DNA of 64,000 nt from an uncultured Lachnospiraceae bacterium (GCA_948470905.1 CAOKQK010000003.1:1-64000); one strand, 5' to 3'; positions 24,077 to 33,381 are shown, counted from the stretch's first letter. Numbers and translations: made by a program. Notes: generated by a model from the letters alone, not told the origin.

Positions 24077-25258
24077 ATGGGAACCGTGCTGGATTATCTG
24101 AAAAAATACGGAGACTGTTCTTTTGAGGAGATGCCTTTGACAGAGGTGGACAGCCTTGCGCTGTGTCAGCTGGCTTATTTGAAGTTTGACGGTATGGTTC
24201 CGGGGCTTCGGGACGGACAGCCATCGGTGCCTCTTAAGAGCCTGGTGGAGCACCCGGACTTTGAGCAGCTCTTTGCGGACATCCGTTATGAGAAGGTGAA
24301 CAGGGCGTTATTTCGCAATATGCTGGCGGGAAAGCGCTTTGGAAGCCTGAAGCTGAACTGCTATGTGAATGTTATTGTGCAGAAGTGGGAGACACAGTTC
24401 TCGGCTGTCACCTTTGTCCTGGAGGATGGGACAGTCTATGTGGCGTTCCGCGGCACGGACGAGAGCATTGTGGGGTGGAAGGAGGACTTTAACATGGCAT
24501 TCCTTTCGCCGGTGCCGGGACAGGAGCTGAGCGTGGAGTATCTGAACACTGTGGCGGAGCGTATCAGGGATTCCTTTTATATAGGAGGGCATTCCAAGGG
24601 CGGCAATCTGGCGGTATACAGTGCCATGAACTGCCAGCCTGAGGTACAGGACCGGATTGTCAGGATTTACAGCATGGACGGGCCGGGCTTTCGCCCGGAG
24701 GTCCTCAGGGAAGGGAAATATGAACTGATAGCAGACAGGGTGGTCAAAATCCTGCCCCATTCTTCCCTGGTGGGGATGTTGTTTGAGTCTAACATGAATT
24801 TTCAGGTGGTGGAGAGCAAGACCTTTGGGCTCCTGCAGCATGACCCGTACACCTGGAAGGTGGAGGATGCCCATCTGGTCCGGGCTGACGCTCTGTATGA
24901 GCACAGGAAACAGATGGACAATACGCTGAACGAGTGGATCCTGTCCCTGGATGAGCAGCAGCTGCGCATCTTTGTGGATACGCTGTTCCAGGTGATCTCG
25001 GCATCCGAGGCGGACAATCTGATAGATTTTACGGCGGAGTGGCGGCGGAGCATGAATGGGATCGTGGGAGCACTGAAGGGTATCGACGAGGATACTGTGT
25101 GCATCTTGAAAAAGATAGTGAAGGCGCTGTTTGATATCGCTGATACAAACCGGAAAAGGGAGGCAGCTTCCAGAAAAGAAGCCGCTATGAACCGGTTTGC
25201 AGGCGGGCGCAAGCCAGCGAGGCAAAATAAGACAAGACCTTCTGTCCGGAAAGCATAG
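24077..25258 (+). CDS. DUF2974/Mbeg1-like serine hydrolase (lipase fold)
   Basis: 393 aa. Alpha/beta-hydrolase of the Mbeg1-like group. Seen: VAFRGTDESIVGWKEDF (oxyanion and lipase-3-like block), nucleophile elbow GGHSKGGNLAVY with the serine near residue 175, SMDGPGF and a C-terminal basic tail (KEAAMNRFAGGRKPARQNKTRP). It reads rightwards and its last 74 nt overlap the oppositely directed amidotransferase-like gene. Common single gene in Lachnospiraceae with an unknown natural substrate. Confidence 0.85.
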   Translation: MGTVLDYLKKYGDCSFEEMPLTEVDSLALCQLAYLKFDGMVPGLRDGQPSVPLKSLVEHPDFEQLFADIRYEKVNRALFRNMLAGKRFGSLKLNCYVNVIVQKWETQFSAVTFVLEDGTVYVAFRGTDESIVGWKEDFNMAFLSPVPGQELSVEYLNTVAERIRDSFYIGGHSKGGNLAVYSAMNCQPEVQDRIVRIYSMDGPGFRPEVLREGKYELIADRVVKILPHSSLVGMLFESNMNFQVVESKTFGLLQHDPYTWKVEDAHLVRADALYEHRKQMDNTLNEWILSLDEQQLRIFVDTLFQVISASEADNLIDFTAEWRRSMNGIVGALKGIDEDTVCILKKIVKALFDIADTNRKREAASRKEAAMNRFAGGRKPARQNKTRPSVRKA

Positions 25259-25841
25259 CTTTTTTTGCATCAATCCTCTCAGGGTGCCACTGGACTCCTA
25301 TAATGGGCAGCGAGCTGTGGGAGACAGCCTCGATGCAGCCGTCGGCCGGGCAGGTCTGTACAGCTTCCAGACCCTTTCCCAGTCTGCCAATAGACTGGTG
25401 ATGGGCGCTGTTGACGATGCAGCTGGTACCGTACAGGCTATACAGCCAGGATTTCCGGGAGATGACTGTAGGATGGTATTGGTCGTCGCCTGCATATCGG
25501 TGTAGGCTTGCCGTGGGCATGTCTTGAATGATGCTCCCGCCTAGGCCCACATTGATGACCTGCAGCCCTTTGCAGATTCCCAGCACAGGCAGCCTGTTTT
25601 GAATCGCCAGTTCCAGTGCCTGGAGCTGCAGGATATCCAGTTCGGTATCAATATTTTTGGAACCTTTATTTTTTTCACCGAAAAAAGCCGGCGTGATATC
25701 GCCGCCGCCCGGCAAAAGCAGTGCATCACAGTCTGTGAGATCCGCGGGCAGCAGCGTGACACAGGGCTCCATGTCCATGCCCTTCACATAATTCACATAA
25801 TTTTTAGTCTCCGTCTTTTTACCGACAATCGCAATTCTCAT
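25185..25841 (-). CDS. Class I glutamine amidotransferase-like hydrolase (PuuD/gamma-Glu-GABA hydrolase type)
   Basis: 218 aa. Seen: LLLPGGGDITPAFFGE, the nucleophile motif LGICKGLQVINV (Cys near residue 93), NSAHHQSI and the HxE pair in GVQWHPER. This is the layout of the peptidase C26 group that cleaves gamma-glutamyl compounds. The start ATG at 25841 carries an AAGGCTTTGTGAGG leader. The coding region overlaps the convergent lipase-like gene by 74 bp at the 3' end. Substrate unknown. Confidence 0.88.
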   Translation of the reverse strand: MRIAIVGKKTETKNYVNYVKGMDMEPCVTLLPADLTDCDALLLPGGGDITPAFFGEKNKGSKNIDTELDILQLQALELAIQNRLPVLGICKGLQVINVGLGGSIIQDMPTASLHRYAGDDQYHPTVISRKSWLYSLYGTSCIVNSAHHQSIGRLGKGLEAVQTCPADGCIEAVSHSSLPIIGVQWHPERIDAKKAMLSGQKVLSYFASLACARLQTGS

Positions 25842-25895
25842 AACAGCCTCACAAAGCCTTTTTATTAATGTATGCGCTTTGATCCCATATTCATG

Positions 25896-25921
25896 ACGGT
25901 TCAGACAGGTCGCTGAACTGT
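25896..25921. repeat. Dispersed palindrome, AACAGTTCA/GACCTG type
   Basis: On the minus strand it reads ACAGTTCAGCGACCTGTCTGAACCGT-like: ACGGTTCAG pairs with CTGAACTGT around a GACCTG-containing loop. Related copies lie at 30633-30659 and 39699-39720 and a half copy at 22409-22425. Confidence 0.5.
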
Positions 25922-26047
25922 TGAGCTGATGTAGATAGCAAAATGCTTTTTATGTACCTGCACAGGCGGAAAAATTTTTACACACTTTGCAGAGAATACT
26001 TTATCAGGAGGGAGAAATCTGTTAGAATATGGTAGGAATGTGGAAAT

Positions 26048-28663
26048 ATGCAAAAGGGTATGGTCATGAATAAGCTTGGTATTTTGCGGAAGTGGAAGAA
26101 CCGGAAGGCAGGGGCACTTTCCTTTATCCTGCCTGTGGCAGTTATGCTTGTGCTTTTTGCGGTTAAAAAAATTTATCCTTTTGGGGACAGATCTTTTCTG
26201 TCTGCTGATCTGTATCATCAGTACATGCCTTTTTTCAGCGAGCTTGTGCATAAGGTCAGGGCAGGAGAGGACATGGGCTTTTCGTTCCAGGTGGGGATCG
26301 GCTCCAATTTCCTGGCGCTTTTTGGCTATTATCTGGCAAGCCCGTTCCACCTGTTTGGATTGGTGGTGCCGGAAAGATATCTCACCGAATTTTTGAGTTA
26401 TCTGACGGTCTTCAAGATCGGGCTCTGCGGGCTGACAAGCTATCTGTACCTGCGAAGGCATTTTCAGCGCGGGGACCAGGGAGCCGGGGCGGAAACAGGG
26501 GCGCTTTTGTTTTCGCTCTTTTATGCCCTGTCCGGTTTTATGGCAGCTTATAACTATAATATTATGTGGCTGGACTGTGTGGTGCTGCTGCCGTTAATCG
26601 TGCTGGGGCTGGAGCGGCTGGTGAAAGAAGGCCGCTGCGGGTTGTATTGTGTCACCCTGGGGCTGTCTGTTTTTACCAATTTCTATATCTCTATCATGAT
26701 ATGCATTTTCCTGGTGCTGTACTTCTGCCTCCTTTTGGTGACGGAGAAGCACCGCCTGCGCAGCATGGGGTATTTCGTGATTTCATCCCTTCTTGCAGGA
26801 GGGATGGCGTCAGTCCTTTTAATCCCGGAGGTGCTTGCTTTGCTGGAAACCGATTTCGGAGACATGGATTTCCCTAAAGTGCTGGAGTCCTACTTTTCCG
26901 TGCTGGATATCCTGGCGAGGCATTGCGTATGCGTTTTGACGGAGAGAGGGCTGGATCACTGGCCCAATATTTATTGCGGCAGCGCCGTGCTCATGCTGGT
27001 GCCCATGTATCTGATGAACCGCAGCATCCCCATCAGGGAAAAGTTCTGCAGGATGGCGCTCTGCGGCTTTATGCTGCTGAGCTTTGGGACCAATATACTG
27101 GACTTTGTCTGGCATGGGCTGAATTATCCGGACTCTCTGCCGGCGCGCCAGTCCTTTATCTATATCCTCCTGGTGCTGACCATGTGTTATGACGCTTATC
27201 TTTATGTGAAAAAGGCGGATGCACAGCAGATTCTGTACGGCTTTCTCGCGGCGGCTGTCTTTATTCTGTTCTGTGAGAAGTTCGTGGACCACGAGGATTT
27301 TGAGCCGGGGGTAAAGTTTCTGACCCTTGTTTTTGTCAGCATATATGCTGTGCTTCTGTATGTGTACCGGACCAGGGAGGATAGGAGCCCTTCCATAGAT
27401 GGGCACAATTCCGAAGAAGATTTCATAAAAGAGCGCAAAACGCCCGGGGAGGGTAAGAGAAGGCGTCTGCGCCGCAGTCTCGCGGTCATAGCGCTTCTGG
27501 TGGCGGTGGTGGAGTGCGGCATCAATACCTGGGACACCAGCATCGCCAATGTGGGCAGGAGCGAGTACCTGGATCCGTTGGAGGACTACAGGGCGTTGTA
27601 TGGGATGGCAGCGGAGCGGGAAGATGGCTTCTGCCGGGTGGAGAAGTTCGGCAGGAGGACCAAAAATGACGGCACCCTGGCGGGGTATCCCACGGCGAGC
27701 GTCTTTTCCTCCACTATGAATTCCTATGTGATGGATATGTATCGACGGCTGGGAATGCGCCACAGCAAGGTGTATTACTGCTTCGACGGCGCTACGGCTC
27801 TGGTGTCAGCGATGCTGAACGTTAATTATATGTTCGGCGAGTCGGAAAAATACGAGAACTCCCTGTACAGGCTGCTTGGGCACAGCGGGGACGTATATCT
27901 GTACGAGTGCGGCAGCCGGCTGCCTCTTGGTTATGTGGCGCCTGTGGGCTTCGATCTGTCGGAGGATCACATGGATGACGGAATACAAGTCCAGGAGCAG
28001 ATGATTCAGGATCTGGGGATCCGCAAAAGGTTATTTGTCAGGGCAAGCGCTGTCAGCAGGGGAGATGACCTGGAGTTTACTCCTGCGCAGGGTGGTTTTT
28101 ACTATGCGATGCTGAATTCGGGCATCGGCGAGGTGGATCTGATCGGCGGCAGCACCGGGGAGGAGCATTTTCAGGAACTGCAGTATGGCTCCATCCTGTA
28201 TCTGGGGTATCTGGAGAAGGATCAGAGGATAACGCTTACCTGCGGGAACAGGGACAGTGCTTTCCGAAAAGTAAGCGCGGAGATCTACCGCATGGATGAG
28301 GAGGTGCTGAGGGAGGCGCTTGGGCTGCTCTCTGCCCGGCATATGGAGAATGTGGTGTGGGAGAGCAGCAGTATCACAGGGGATTTGTCCCTGGAGGAGC
28401 CGGGACGCCTGATCCTGTCCGTGCCTTATGAGGCTGGCTGGACCGTTCTGATCAATGGAAGGGAGACGGAAGGAGAGCTTTTTGGAGGCTGCCTGATGGC
28501 TTTTGACCTGGAGCCGGGAGAATACAGCCTGGAACTGACTTACCTGCCTGCGGGAGCGAGGGCAGGGCTTGCGGTGAGCGCGGTGTGCATCGGGCTGACT
28601 GTGATATGGCTGTGGGTCCAGAGGTATAGGGTGAAAAGAAGCCCCAGGGTCAAGACGCCTTAA
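26048..28663 (+). CDS. YfhO-family multi-spanning membrane protein
   Basis: 871 aa. Large polytopic protein of the bacterial membrane YfhO group, often linked to glycosylation of lipoteichoic acid or other surface polymers. Seen: AGALSFILPVAVMLVLFAVKK first helix, then PFGDRSFLSADLYHQYMPFFSEL, a family block with an acidic outer loop, around a dozen hydrophobic segments up to about residue 490, a large outer soluble region (residues 500-820) and a last helix followed by a basic tail. GGGATGG-free start region: the ATG at 26048 has GTAGGAATGTGG upstream; an in-frame ATG six codons later is an alternative. The 3' end overlaps the convergent small membrane gene by 14 bp. Confidence 0.85.
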   Translation: MQKGMVMNKLGILRKWKNRKAGALSFILPVAVMLVLFAVKKIYPFGDRSFLSADLYHQYMPFFSELVHKVRAGEDMGFSFQVGIGSNFLALFGYYLASPFHLFGLVVPERYLTEFLSYLTVFKIGLCGLTSYLYLRRHFQRGDQGAGAETGALLFSLFYALSGFMAAYNYNIMWLDCVVLLPLIVLGLERLVKEGRCGLYCVTLGLSVFTNFYISIMICIFLVLYFCLLLVTEKHRLRSMGYFVISSLLAGGMASVLLIPEVLALLETDFGDMDFPKVLESYFSVLDILARHCVCVLTERGLDHWPNIYCGSAVLMLVPMYLMNRSIPIREKFCRMALCGFMLLSFGTNILDFVWHGLNYPDSLPARQSFIYILLVLTMCYDAYLYVKKADAQQILYGFLAAAVFILFCEKFVDHEDFEPGVKFLTLVFVSIYAVLLYVYRTREDRSPSIDGHNSEEDFIKERKTPGEGKRRRLRRSLAVIALLVAVVECGINTWDTSIANVGRSEYLDPLEDYRALYGMAAEREDGFCRVEKFGRRTKNDGTLAGYPTASVFSSTMNSYVMDMYRRLGMRHSKVYYCFDGATALVSAMLNVNYMFGESEKYENSLYRLLGHSGDVYLYECGSRLPLGYVAPVGFDLSEDHMDDGIQVQEQMIQDLGIRKRLFVRASAVSRGDDLEFTPAQGGFYYAMLNSGIGEVDLIGGSTGEEHFQELQYGSILYLGYLEKDQRITLTCGNRDSAFRKVSAEIYRMDEEVLREALGLLSARHMENVVWESSSITGDLSLEEPGRLILSVPYEAGWTVLINGRETEGELFGGCLMAFDLEPGEYSLELTYLPAGARAGLAVSAVCIGLTVIWLWVQRYRVKRSPRVKTP

Positions 28664-29273
28664 ACAGTCTTGACCTTGCGGCCAGATAACATGCCGCCGG
28701 GAAAAGGCAGATAAACAGCCTTGTGAGGCGGAAGCGGCTGTAGCAGTCTGTGATCTGCCGGCACAGATTGGGGGAGAAGACCAGATAAGGATCGTCCGGT
28801 GTGGTCGCTACATAAGCGATGTCCCTTGACACCACCAGGTCTACGGCGCTGACGTCGTTGGAGGAGGCAATCTGATCTTTATGGAAGAAATAGCAGGGGT
28901 CATACTGCTTCTTCACGACGCCTGCACTGCTGACGGTGACATTATCTACACAGATCAGCTGTTCCAGGCTGGGAAAATCCAGGCGCAGCCCGGTGATATG
29001 TCCTGCCAGGGAAGAATCCAGGCGGAAGGTCACATGCTGATCCTCGGGGGAGATTTCGGCGGGGACGAGACGCTCGCCAGAGAATCCGTCTGCGCTGTCT
29101 GTGGAATAGTACAGCTCACACCTGCTGTCCTGGATATCCCTGAAATAAAACCGGAGATAGAGATTGGACGCGGGGAAAGGCATCAGCACAAAGGCGGCCG
29201 TGACCAGGACGAATGCGCAGAGAGCGATCAGCTGTTTTGGGGATAGCTTTATTTTTGACATCACTGTTTTCAT
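28650..29273 (-). CDS. Hypothetical membrane protein, two terminal helices and an outer domain
   Basis: 207 aa. Residues 12-35 form one hydrophobic helix and residues 182-200 another, with about 140 residues between that look like a beta-rich extracytoplasmic domain (YLRFYFRDIQDSRCELYYSTD, HVTFRLDSSLAGHITGLRLDFP). AAAGGAG precedes the ATG at 29273. No family is recognised. It stands between YfhO and another polytopic protein and may serve surface polysaccharide metabolism with them. It points the opposite way from both. Confidence 0.65.
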   Translation of the reverse strand: MKTVMSKIKLSPKQLIALCAFVLVTAAFVLMPFPASNLYLRFYFRDIQDSRCELYYSTDSADGFSGERLVPAEISPEDQHVTFRLDSSLAGHITGLRLDFPSLEQLICVDNVTVSSAGVVKKQYDPCYFFHKDQIASSNDVSAVDLVVSRDIAYVATTPDDPYLVFSPNLCRQITDCYSRFRLTRLFICLFPAACYLAARSRLFKAS

Positions 29274-29375
29274 AGACGGTGCTCCTTTCAGTATCGGATT
29301 TATGGATAGCTGTTTTGTCTATCATATATAAATTTTACATTTTTAGCAAGTGATTTTTTGGAGGGATAAAAAGCC

Positions 29376-30626
29376 ATGGAACAAAATAAGAAGGACGGTT
29401 TTTTTGTGGTTCTTTTTGCGGTGCTGCAGTCGTATCTCATATATATATTCGTCCTGCACCAGCTGCAGGGAATATTGGCGGACTACAACGGGCATACCTA
29501 TGTGTACATTCCCATGTACACCGGGGGGACCTGGGTGGAAGGATGGAGGACGATCTCGTATTGTCTGTGGCATATGACAGTGCTTGCGCTGAATAAGGTC
29601 CTGCGGCTGCCGATGAATGTGTCCGCGGCATATACGGCGTGCCTGTACAGTGTGTTCACATATTTTGTGCTGTACTGGATGATACAGAAGGTGACAGCGG
29701 CGGCGGGGAGAAGGGAGGAGCCGCTGAAGGCGTCCCTGATCGCGTTTGGTATGTGCTTTGCACAGGGGCTGTACTGCTTCTGGCTGGATGCGGGCGGAAG
29801 GTTCCTGGGGCTGTATTCCATGAATCCCCTTCACAATCCCACCCAAATGTGCGTGAACGGGTTTTCACTGGTGTGTCTCTGCCTTGTCTGGGATATCTGG
29901 AAAAGACAGAAGGACCAGGGTTATCAGGGCATTTTTTTCAACATGGAGAAGGGGCTTGGACGATACTATATCTTTCTTTCTGTCATGCTTTTCCTGACGG
30001 TTCTGGCGAAGCCTACTTTTGCCGAAATGTTCATTCCGGGGGTGGCATTTGTCATGCTGGGGGAGTGGATCGCAAGGGTCCGGAAAAAGGACGGCAGTGC
30101 GGCGCCCTATTTCAGGCAGTGCCTGAATATGCTGCTGTGCGCCCTGCCGGCTCTTTGTTATATGGTGCTGCAGTTTACCCTGTATTTTATCCTGGGAGGA
30201 AGCTATGGCAGCGAGGGGACTCTTGTGATCACAAAGTTCCTGGAGGTCTGGCGTATCTATTCGGAGAACCCGGGGCTGTCCATCCTGCTGGGAATGGCTT
30301 TCCCTCTCTTTATCCTGCTGATCAATGGGGGGTATTTTGTAAAGGATGATATTGGCAGGCTGGCGCTTATGTGCTATGCCGTGGGGTTCCTGGAGGCGGC
30401 GCTTTTGGGAGAGAGCACGGTGCTGAGCTACGGGGATTTTATCTGGCCTATGATGTCCGCCATGCTGGTAGTGTGGGTGGCTGCCGTGCTGAGGCTTCTG
30501 GTGCTTGAGCGGACCCAGGCGGACACAGGGCTTAAGAGGAATCTGCTCCATGCAGCCTGGGGGCTGTTTTTCCTGCATGTGCTGTGCGGATTCCTGTATT
30601 TTCAGGATATGATGCAGGAGATTTAA
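29376..30626 (+). CDS. Polytopic membrane protein, GT-C-like, unassigned
   Basis: 416 aa with about ten hydrophobic segments, beginning with FFVVLFAVLQSYLIYIFVLHQ. A polar outer loop follows the first helix (DYNGHTYVYIPMYTGGTWVEGW), and further loops contain YSMNPLHNPTQMCVNG and SYGSEGTLVI. The layout recalls lipid-linked sugar transferases and DUF6077-like proteins, but no decisive motif is visible. GGAGGG precedes the ATG by 10 nt. A hairpin at 30633-30659 follows the stop. Confidence 0.7.
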   Translation: MEQNKKDGFFVVLFAVLQSYLIYIFVLHQLQGILADYNGHTYVYIPMYTGGTWVEGWRTISYCLWHMTVLALNKVLRLPMNVSAAYTACLYSVFTYFVLYWMIQKVTAAAGRREEPLKASLIAFGMCFAQGLYCFWLDAGGRFLGLYSMNPLHNPTQMCVNGFSLVCLCLVWDIWKRQKDQGYQGIFFNMEKGLGRYYIFLSVMLFLTVLAKPTFAEMFIPGVAFVMLGEWIARVRKKDGSAAPYFRQCLNMLLCALPALCYMVLQFTLYFILGGSYGSEGTLVITKFLEVWRIYSENPGLSILLGMAFPLFILLINGGYFVKDDIGRLALMCYAVGFLEAALLGESTVLSYGDFIWPMMSAMLVVWVAAVLRLLVLERTQADTGLKRNLLHAAWGLFFLHVLCGFLYFQDMMQEI

Positions 30627-30632
30627 TAAGGC

Positions 30633-30659
30633 AACAGTTCATGACCTGGATGAACTGTT
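30633..30659. repeat. Perfect hairpin, dispersed AACAGTTCA family
   Basis: AACAGTTCAT (30633-30642) pairs with ATGAACTGTT (30650-30659) over a GACCTGG loop. No T-run follows, though it could cap the 3' end of the upstream message. Related copies at 25896 and 39699. Confidence 0.6.
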
Positions 30660-30720
30660 AGTGATTTTAGGAAAGTTATATGAAAATGTAAGCTTTGTAG
30701 TGGCATTATGGAAAAATTTG

Positions 30721-30741
30721 TGTTATACTGAAAGTACTTTC
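30721..30741 (+). promoter_or_regulatory. Extended -10 promoter and palindromic operator candidate of the kdu operon
   Basis: TGTTATACT (30721-30729) is an extended -10 element; no good -35 is seen. The perfect 12-bp palindrome GAAAGTACTTTC (30730-30741) covers the expected transcription start, an ideal place for a repressor. No regulator gene lies in the operon. Confidence 0.6.
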
Positions 30742-30841
30742 ATAAAATGATGATCGGCAGCGCCGCCGGACGGTTAGGCATAATAAAATCAAATGCATTT
30801 CGTCAGGCAGCGGCGGTCCGAGGAAAGGGAGGCGTAAAGAG

Positions 30842-31702
30842 GTGGAACTTAGAACAGCAGTATCACCAAGAGATGTGAAACATTATACCACAGAACGTCT
30901 GAGGGAGGAGTTCCTGATCCAGGATCTGTTTGTCCCCGGAGAGATCAAGCTGGTGTACAGCCACATTGACAGGATCATCACAGGAGCGGCAGTGCCTGTG
31001 GATCCGATCACGTTGACGGCCGGAGACGAGCTCCGCGCGGAATATTTCTGCCAGAGGCGTGAGCTTGGCGTCATCAATATCGGAGGCGCCGGCACCATTA
31101 CTGTAGACGGAAAGGTGTACAAGGTCGGCTTTAAAGAAGCGATGTATATCGGCATGGGTTCAAGGGATATTGTTTTTGCCAGCGATGATCCCCGGAAGCC
31201 TGCAAAATTTTACCTGAATTCCGCACCTGCGCACAGGACATGCCCTACTGTGCTGATCAAGCCGGAGGGAACCCCGGAGGAAGGCGTTGTCATTGTAAAA
31301 GACGAGAACAAGGTAGAGCTGGGCTCCCTGGAGGATGCAAACCACAGGGTTATCTGCAAGTATATCCTCCCCGGCCAGGTGGAGAGCTGCCAGCTGGAGA
31401 TGGGCATGACAAGGCTGGAGCCCGGAAGCGTGTGGAATACGATGCCCTGCCATACCCATGACAGGCGCATGGAGGTGTATCTGTATTTTGAGATGCCGGA
31501 GGATGCGTTTGTGATGCACTATATGGGCGAGCCAAACGAAACCCGTCACATTGTCATGAGGAACGAGGAGGCTGTGATCTCTCCCAGCTGGTCCATCCAT
31601 TCCGGATGCGGCTCCAGGGCTTACACCTTTATCTGGGGCATGGTGGGCGAGAACCAGGACTTTGACGACATGGACGGCGTGGCAATGAAGGATTTGATGT
31701 AG
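30842..31702 (+). CDS. kduI: 5-dehydro-4-deoxy-D-glucuronate isomerase
   Basis: 286 aa including a cupin-type fold. Converts 4-deoxy-L-threo-5-hexosulose uronate, from unsaturated uronates released by polysaccharide lyases, to 3-deoxy-D-glycero-2,5-hexodiulosonate. Seen: VSPRDVKHYTTERLREEFLI at the start, YSHIDRIITG, the metal site PCHTHDRRMEVYLYFEM (two His and a Glu) and a late SIHSGCG histidine. KduI is about 278 aa, which fits. The GTG start has GGGAGG 11 nt upstream. First gene of a five-gene operon for uronate breakdown (pectin or glycosaminoglycan origin). Confidence 0.94.
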   Translation: MELRTAVSPRDVKHYTTERLREEFLIQDLFVPGEIKLVYSHIDRIITGAAVPVDPITLTAGDELRAEYFCQRRELGVINIGGAGTITVDGKVYKVGFKEAMYIGMGSRDIVFASDDPRKPAKFYLNSAPAHRTCPTVLIKPEGTPEEGVVIVKDENKVELGSLEDANHRVICKYILPGQVESCQLEMGMTRLEPGSVWNTMPCHTHDRRMEVYLYFEMPEDAFVMHYMGEPNETRHIVMRNEEAVISPSWSIHSGCGSRAYTFIWGMVGENQDFDDMDGVAMKDLM

Positions 31703-31771
31703 AGGATCTGATGTAAAGGCGGAAAAGGTTTTTTCGGCTGACACATAAATTTCAGAAAAGGAGACAAAGAA

Positions 31772-32578
31772 ATGGGAAACTATGTAAACAATTTTTCACT
31801 GGAAGGCAAGGTGGCACTGGTAACGGGCGCTTCCTACGGTATCGGCTTTGCAATCGCTTCCGCTTATGCGGAGGCAGGCGCAACCATTGTTTTTAACGAT
31901 ATTAAGCAGGAGCTGGTGGACAAGGGGCTTGCGGCTTATGAGGAGAAGGGCATCAAGGCTCACGGCTATGTGTGCGACGTGACCAATGAGGAAGCGGTAA
32001 ACGCCATGGTAGCAGAGATTGAAAAGAGCGTGGGTGTGATCGATATCCTTGTAAACAATGCGGGCATCATCAAGAGAATTCCCATGATCGATATGACGGC
32101 AGAGCAGTTCAGACAGGTTATCGATGTTGACCTGAACGCTCCCTTTATCGTATCCAAGGCAGTTATCCCTTCCATGATCAAGAAAGGGCACGGCAAGATC
32201 ATCAACATCTGCTCCATGATGTCCGAGCTGGGACGCGAGACTGTATCCGCATACGCGGCTGCAAAGGGCGGCCTGAAGATGCTGACCAGGAATATCTGTT
32301 CTGAGTACGGCCAGTACAATATCCAGTGCAACGGCATTGGGCCCGGCTATATCGAGACTCCTCAGACAGCGCCCTTACGCGAGATCCAGCCCGACGGCAG
32401 CAGGCATCCTTTCGATCAGTTCATCTGCGCGAAGACTCCTGCCAACAGATGGCTGAAGCCCGAAGAGCTGGCAGGCCCTGCGGTGTTCCTGGCATCCGAT
32501 GCATCCGATGCGGTAAACGGACATATTCTGTATGTGGACGGCGGAATCCTTGCTTACATCGGCAAGCAGCCCCAGTAA
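31772..32578 (+). CDS. kduD: 2-dehydro-3-deoxy-D-gluconate dehydrogenase (SDR family)
   Basis: 268 aa. Reduces 3-deoxy-D-glycero-2,5-hexodiulosonate to 2-keto-3-deoxygluconate (KDG). Seen: TGxxxGIG as TGASYGIG (residues 18-25), NNAGI, the catalytic SAYAAAKGG Tyr-Lys pair and the NGIGPGYIETP loop after it. Gluconate 5-dehydrogenases share this sequence type, but the kduI neighbour supports KduD. GGAGACAAAG precedes the ATG, 69 bp after kduI. Confidence 0.92.
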   Translation: MGNYVNNFSLEGKVALVTGASYGIGFAIASAYAEAGATIVFNDIKQELVDKGLAAYEEKGIKAHGYVCDVTNEEAVNAMVAEIEKSVGVIDILVNNAGIIKRIPMIDMTAEQFRQVIDVDLNAPFIVSKAVIPSMIKKGHGKIINICSMMSELGRETVSAYAAAKGGLKMLTRNICSEYGQYNIQCNGIGPGYIETPQTAPLREIQPDGSRHPFDQFICAKTPANRWLKPEELAGPAVFLASDASDAVNGHILYVDGGILAYIGKQPQ

Positions 32579-32654
32579 AATGTGAGAGGGATTCTTGATA
32601 CCCCGCTGCCTGCAGCGGGGTGTTGGATGGTTGTGATAAGAATGGAGACGGACT

Positions 32655-33293
32655 ATGAAAATTGCATTGATCAACGAAAACAGCCAGGCGGCTAAAAATG
32701 AGATGATCTGTGACACCCTGAAGAAGGTGGTCGAGCCCATGGGGCATGAAGTGTTTAACTACGGCATGTGCGGGGCGGAAGATCCCAATTCTCTTACCTA
32801 TGTGCAGAATGGTATTCTGGCGGCAGTGCTTTTAAATTCCGGCGCTGCAGATTACGTCGTTACCGGCTGCGGGACAGGAGAGGGAGCCATGCTCGCATGC
32901 AATTCCTTCCCCAGGGTGCTCTGCGGCCATATCGAGTCGCCCCTGGACGCCTACCTGTTCTCACAGGTAAATGACGGCAACTGTGTGGCGCTTCCCTTTG
33001 CGGAGAACTTTGGCTGGGGCGGGGAGCTGAATCTGCAGTATATTTTTGAAAAGCTGTTCTGCGCTCCCGGCGGTGGCGGCTATCCGCCTGAGAGGGTGGT
33101 TCCTGAGCAGAGGAACAAGAAGATTCTGGACGCCGTGAAAGAAGTGACCCATACAGATATGGTGACAATCCTAAAGAAGCTTGACAGGGAGCTGGTTAAG
33201 GGTGCTCTGTCAGGTGACGGGTTCCAGAAGTATTTCCATGCAAATTGCAAGTGTGACGAGATTGCGGCGGCAGTAAAGGAAGTCCTGGCGTAA
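32655..33293 (+). CDS. RpiB/LacA/LacB-family sugar isomerase in the uronate operon
   Basis: 212 aa. Seen: MKIALINENSQAAKNE, GAADYVVTGCGTGEGAMLACN (the phosphate-binding GTGxG region with the family cysteine) and a long C-terminal extension beyond the usual 150 residues (about residues 150-212). Related proteins in pectin operons have been proposed as alternative isomerases for deoxyhexosulose uronate, which would duplicate KduI; that is the likely role but not shown by the sequence. A GC hairpin (CCCCGCTG/CAGCGGGG, 32601-32620) lies in the 76-bp gap before it. Confidence 0.85.
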   Translation: MKIALINENSQAAKNEMICDTLKKVVEPMGHEVFNYGMCGAEDPNSLTYVQNGILAAVLLNSGAADYVVTGCGTGEGAMLACNSFPRVLCGHIESPLDAYLFSQVNDGNCVALPFAENFGWGGELNLQYIFEKLFCAPGGGGYPPERVVPEQRNKKILDAVKEVTHTDMVTILKKLDRELVKGALSGDGFQKYFHANCKCDEIAAAVKEVLA

Positions 33294-33381
33294 GGTGGAT
33301 ATGTTGATTCCCGCGGGTAGGGAGAAAATCTTTCCTACTCGATTTGATATGCGTGCGTAAAGCACATTTGGAGGTATGACA

